Shown here piece after piece: positions 61,979-64,000 of a DNA stretch of 64,000 bases. Location: positions 42,652 through 106,651 of the forward strand of contig JAIOPN010000052.1 of assembly GCA_021413865.1 (NCBI GenBank), in the 5' to 3' direction. The position numbers and the translations under genes are program-made. Position 1 is the stretch's first letter. The number at the start of each line of letters is the position of its first letter. The notes under the pieces are model-generated. The model was not told where the DNA came from, searched no databases, and worked only from the letters and a program-made list of their open reading frames with translations. This DNA is from Planctomycetota bacterium (GTDB taxonomy: Bacteria > Planctomycetota > Phycisphaerae > Phycisphaerales > Phycisphaeraceae).

Positions 61979-63433
61979 GTGATCCTGCCGTCCGATCGCC
62001 TGAGCAAGTCTGTCGATATCGACGCCATCATCGCCGGCTCCGCCCGGTTGGGCGTCGAGCAGGCGATGGACCTCTACCACCGCGCCCCGCTCCACGAGCT
62101 GGGCCGATGGGCGACCGCGATGGCCAACCGCATCCTGCGCGAAAACAAGCTCCGCGGGAACGGCATCACCGCGGCCGCCGACGCGATCTCATCGCAGGCC
62201 CGCGATGGCTTCCGCACCTACGTCATCGACCGCAACATCAACTACACCAACGTCTGCTCCGCCAACTGCACCTTCTGTGCCTTCAAACGCGACCTGGGCG
62301 ACAAGGACGCCTACACCCTCGCCACCGAACAGCTCCACAAGAAAGTCGCCGAGCTGGTCGCCATCGGCGGCACGCAGGTCCTCCTGCAGGGCGGCATGCA
62401 CCCCGAGCTGCCCATCGAGTTTTACGAGGAGATGCTGCGCGGCCTGAAGCGCGCCTTCCCGCACGTCCACATCCACGGCTTCAGCCCGCCGGAGTTCGTC
62501 GAGTTCGTCGCCGTCTTCCGCATGGATGGCTTCCCGACCACCGCGCCGGGCAAGAGCCACACGCTGACCCGCGATGTCTGGACCGCGAAACTCGAGGCGA
62601 TCATCAAACGCCTGGTGGCCGCGGGGCTCGACTCCATCCCCGGCGGCGGCGGCGAGATCTTCACCGACCATGTCCGCAAGCGCATCGGCCTGGGCAAGGC
62701 CACCGCCGACCAGTGGCTCGCCGTCATGGCCGCCGGCCACCGCGCGGGCATGTTCACCAGCGGCACCATGATGTTCGGCCACATCGAGGGCGTCGCCGAC
62801 CGCATCGATCACATGCGCCGCCTCCGCGACGCGCAGGACGCCGCCATCGCCAACAACTGGCCCGGCCGATATCTCTCCTTCATCGCATGGCCCTTCCAGC
62901 GCGAGAACACGCCGCTGGGCAGGCTCAAGGACTGGGACAGCGAGTCCGGCGAGCCCTTCCCCGGCGACGTCGTCGCCGACGGCGGCACGCACGAGCTGGC
63001 CTACAAACGCGTCCGCATGTCCGGCGCGACCGACTACCTCCGCACCCAGGCGATCTCACGCCTTTTCTTCGACAACCTGCACTCGATCGGCTCCTCGTGG
63101 GTCACGATGGGGCCGAAGATCGGCGAGCTGGGATTGTTTTTCGGCGCGAGCGACATGGGCAGCGTGATGATGGAGGAGAACGTCGTCTCCTCCGCCGGCA
63201 CGACCTATTGCCTCAACGAAGCGGTGCTCTGCCGCCTCATCCGCGACGCCGGCTTCACCCCCGCCCAGCGCGACAACCGCTACCGCATCCTCAAGGTCCA
63301 CGACACGCCAGACTCGCCGGACCTGAAGATCACCGACTGGTCCACGCAGCGGGTACAGCGCCTGCACCAGGAACACACGGAGACACCGCCGTCGAACGTG
63401 AACGTGACGATCGGCGGGAGTGATACGCGGTGA
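61979..63433 (+). CDS. mqnC: Cyclic dehypoxanthinyl futalosine synthase
   Basis: 484 residues from a GTG with GGGAG 7 nt upstream. Radical-SAM cluster ligands lie in NVCSANCTFCAF (Cys93, 97, 100). YVIDRNINYTNVCSANC, VLLQGGMHPELPIEFYEE, HIHGFSPPEFVEF and LDSIPGGGGEIF are typical of MqnC, the third step of the futalosine menaquinone route. The protein is longer than usual (about 350-400), because of a longer N-terminus and insertions. It should let this bacterium make menaquinone; other mqn genes are not in the window. Confidence 0.88.
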   Translation: MILPSDRLSKSVDIDAIIAGSARLGVEQAMDLYHRAPLHELGRWATAMANRILRENKLRGNGITAAADAISSQARDGFRTYVIDRNINYTNVCSANCTFCAFKRDLGDKDAYTLATEQLHKKVAELVAIGGTQVLLQGGMHPELPIEFYEEMLRGLKRAFPHVHIHGFSPPEFVEFVAVFRMDGFPTTAPGKSHTLTRDVWTAKLEAIIKRLVAAGLDSIPGGGGEIFTDHVRKRIGLGKATADQWLAVMAAGHRAGMFTSGTMMFGHIEGVADRIDHMRRLRDAQDAAIANNWPGRYLSFIAWPFQRENTPLGRLKDWDSESGEPFPGDVVADGGTHELAYKRVRMSGATDYLRTQAISRLFFDNLHSIGSSWVTMGPKIGELGLFFGASDMGSVMMEENVVSSAGTTYCLNEAVLCRLIRDAGFTPAQRDNRYRILKVHDTPDSPDLKITDWSTQRVQRLHQEHTETPPSNVNVTIGGSDTR

Positions 63434-63444
63434 GGTGACCCGGA

Positions 63445-63551
63445 AAGCCCGCCCCATTCGGGGCGGCGCTAAACAGGGATACGGTTCGCGCATATGTCGT
63501 GGTAACGTGTTGATGGTCTTCGTTTAGCGCCGCCCCGAATGGGGCGGGCTT
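63445..63551. repeat. REPIN-like doublet directly upstream of the RAYT
   Basis: Arms 63445-63474 and 63522-63551 are perfect 30-bp complements around 47 nt. Each arm contains its own palindrome CCGCCCCATTCGGGGCGG, so the element is a pair of inverted REP sequences. It lies 30 nt before the GTG of the RAYT gene, the classical REPIN/RAYT arrangement. Confidence 0.88.
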
Positions 63552-63581
63552 CTTTTCTTCTCTTTTCCGGGGAAACACACC

Positions 63582-63864
63582 GTGGTCATCGCCCACCACC
63601 TGATCTTTTCCGCTTACGGTTTCTGGCTCCCCAACGACCCTCGCGGCTCGTGGTCGGATTTTGTCCGCGCGTTCGACCTGTGGAAATACGGCCCCGCGAC
63701 GAAAGTGGACACGCACCGTTCCGTCGCGGGCACGCCGCACGATGGCAATGCCCGCCTCGCCGCCAAAGAATCGTTGCGCCACCCACCCGTGCGGTTCACG
63801 GGTGTACAAGCAAGATTCATCGGCGAGGGATTTGCGTTCCGCTCATCGCACTCGCAAATCACTA
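63582..63864 (+). pseudogene. REP-associated tyrosine transposase (RAYT), 3' part lost to an IS
   Basis: From a GTG at 63582 it encodes VIAHHLIFSAYGFWLPNDPR, then LWKYGPATKVDTHRSVAG and RHPPVRFTGVQARFIGEGFA, the conserved N-terminal part of RAYT proteins of the Y1/IS200-like type. After RSSHSQIT (63864) the sequence switches into an IS end and soon reaches a stop. The HUH motif and catalytic tyrosine would lie beyond the insertion, so the gene is not functional as it stands. Confidence 0.85.
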
Positions 63865-64000
63865 GGCTCTGTCTGAAAACTCTGTGAATCGCCGATGTTG
63901 AGCAGGCCGGCAAGGAGGCCGGCCCTCATGCGACGACACGAACTGACAGATCAGGAATGGGAACTGGTTCATCCGCTCCTTCCTCCACGCACCGCCAGAA
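63865..64000 (+). mobile_element. Left end of a second IS5-family element
   Basis: The IS starts near 63865 with AGGCTCTGTCTGAAAA, followed by the transposase ATG at 63928. The right end and target duplication are beyond the window. The sequence is unlike the 26572 element. Confidence 0.75.
63928..64000 (+). CDS. IS5-family transposase, N-terminal fragment
   Basis: AAGGAGG lies 9 nt before the ATG. The 24 visible residues MRRHELTDQEWELVHPLLPP fit the N-terminal HTH of IS5/IS427-type transposases ('LTDxEWxLxxPLLPP'). Partial: cut by the window edge. Confidence 0.85.
   Translation, partial: MRRHELTDQEWELVHPLLPPRTAR

Overview
The window reads as a piece of a high-GC Planctomycetota chromosome, probably class Phycisphaerae. 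The pointers are a cell-surface protein with the planctomycete LEPR-XLL sorting motif (7045-8640), a membrane protein ending in the C-x2-C...C-x2-C 'CGYDLRAS..CPECG' ribbon common in Phycisphaerae (51580-52575), menaquinone synthesis by the futalosine route (mqnC), several DUF-type secreted proteins, and many sugar-catabolic and phytanoyl-CoA-dioxygenase-like genes. The taxonomic call is an inference; no rRNA or tRNA is visible.

Layout. 1-9.4 kb: a truncated nuclease-like gene, a deacetylase-like/CehA-type metallohydrolase pair, small membrane and lipoprotein genes, the LEPR-XLL protein and a toxin-antitoxin pair with a clear promoter/operator. 9.5-18 kb: two overlapping MDR dehydrogenases, a zinc-ribbon Ser/Thr kinase divergent from an FHA-GAF-SpoIIE phosphatase, then amtB-PII with a sigma-54-like promoter. 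18-24.7 kb: an SRPBCC protein, a frameshifted ankyrin gene and a five-gene run with two PhyH-type oxygenases, one fused to a glycosidase-like propeller. 24.9-27.7 kb: a PD-(D/E)XK/DUF2075 helicase split by an 891-bp IS5-family element. 27.9-48.7 kb: carbohydrate and small-molecule catabolism (GH42-like, esterase, sugar isomerase, DMFase-beta-like plus PhyH, two PL22-like lyases, transglutaminase, GH32), mixed with secreted proteins of unknown role. 49.3-63.4 kb: acsA, a GT39 transferase, LemA and M48 protease, NYN nuclease, pyrH-frr, two secreted proteins and mqnC. The window ends in a REP-associated tyrosine transposase (RAYT) cut by a second IS.

The most striking overall feature is intergenic: at least ten unrelated families of long, often perfect inverted repeats sit in almost every gap between transcription units. 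One is a 30-bp palindrome that ends three different genes, one is a ~140-bp composite element present three times, and one is a REPIN-like doublet directly upstream of the RAYT. Together with two IS insertions, a 7-bp duplication frameshift and lower-GC islands, this shows an actively rearranging region. Most genes are GC-rich and intact; functions below come from motifs read by eye, without database searches.
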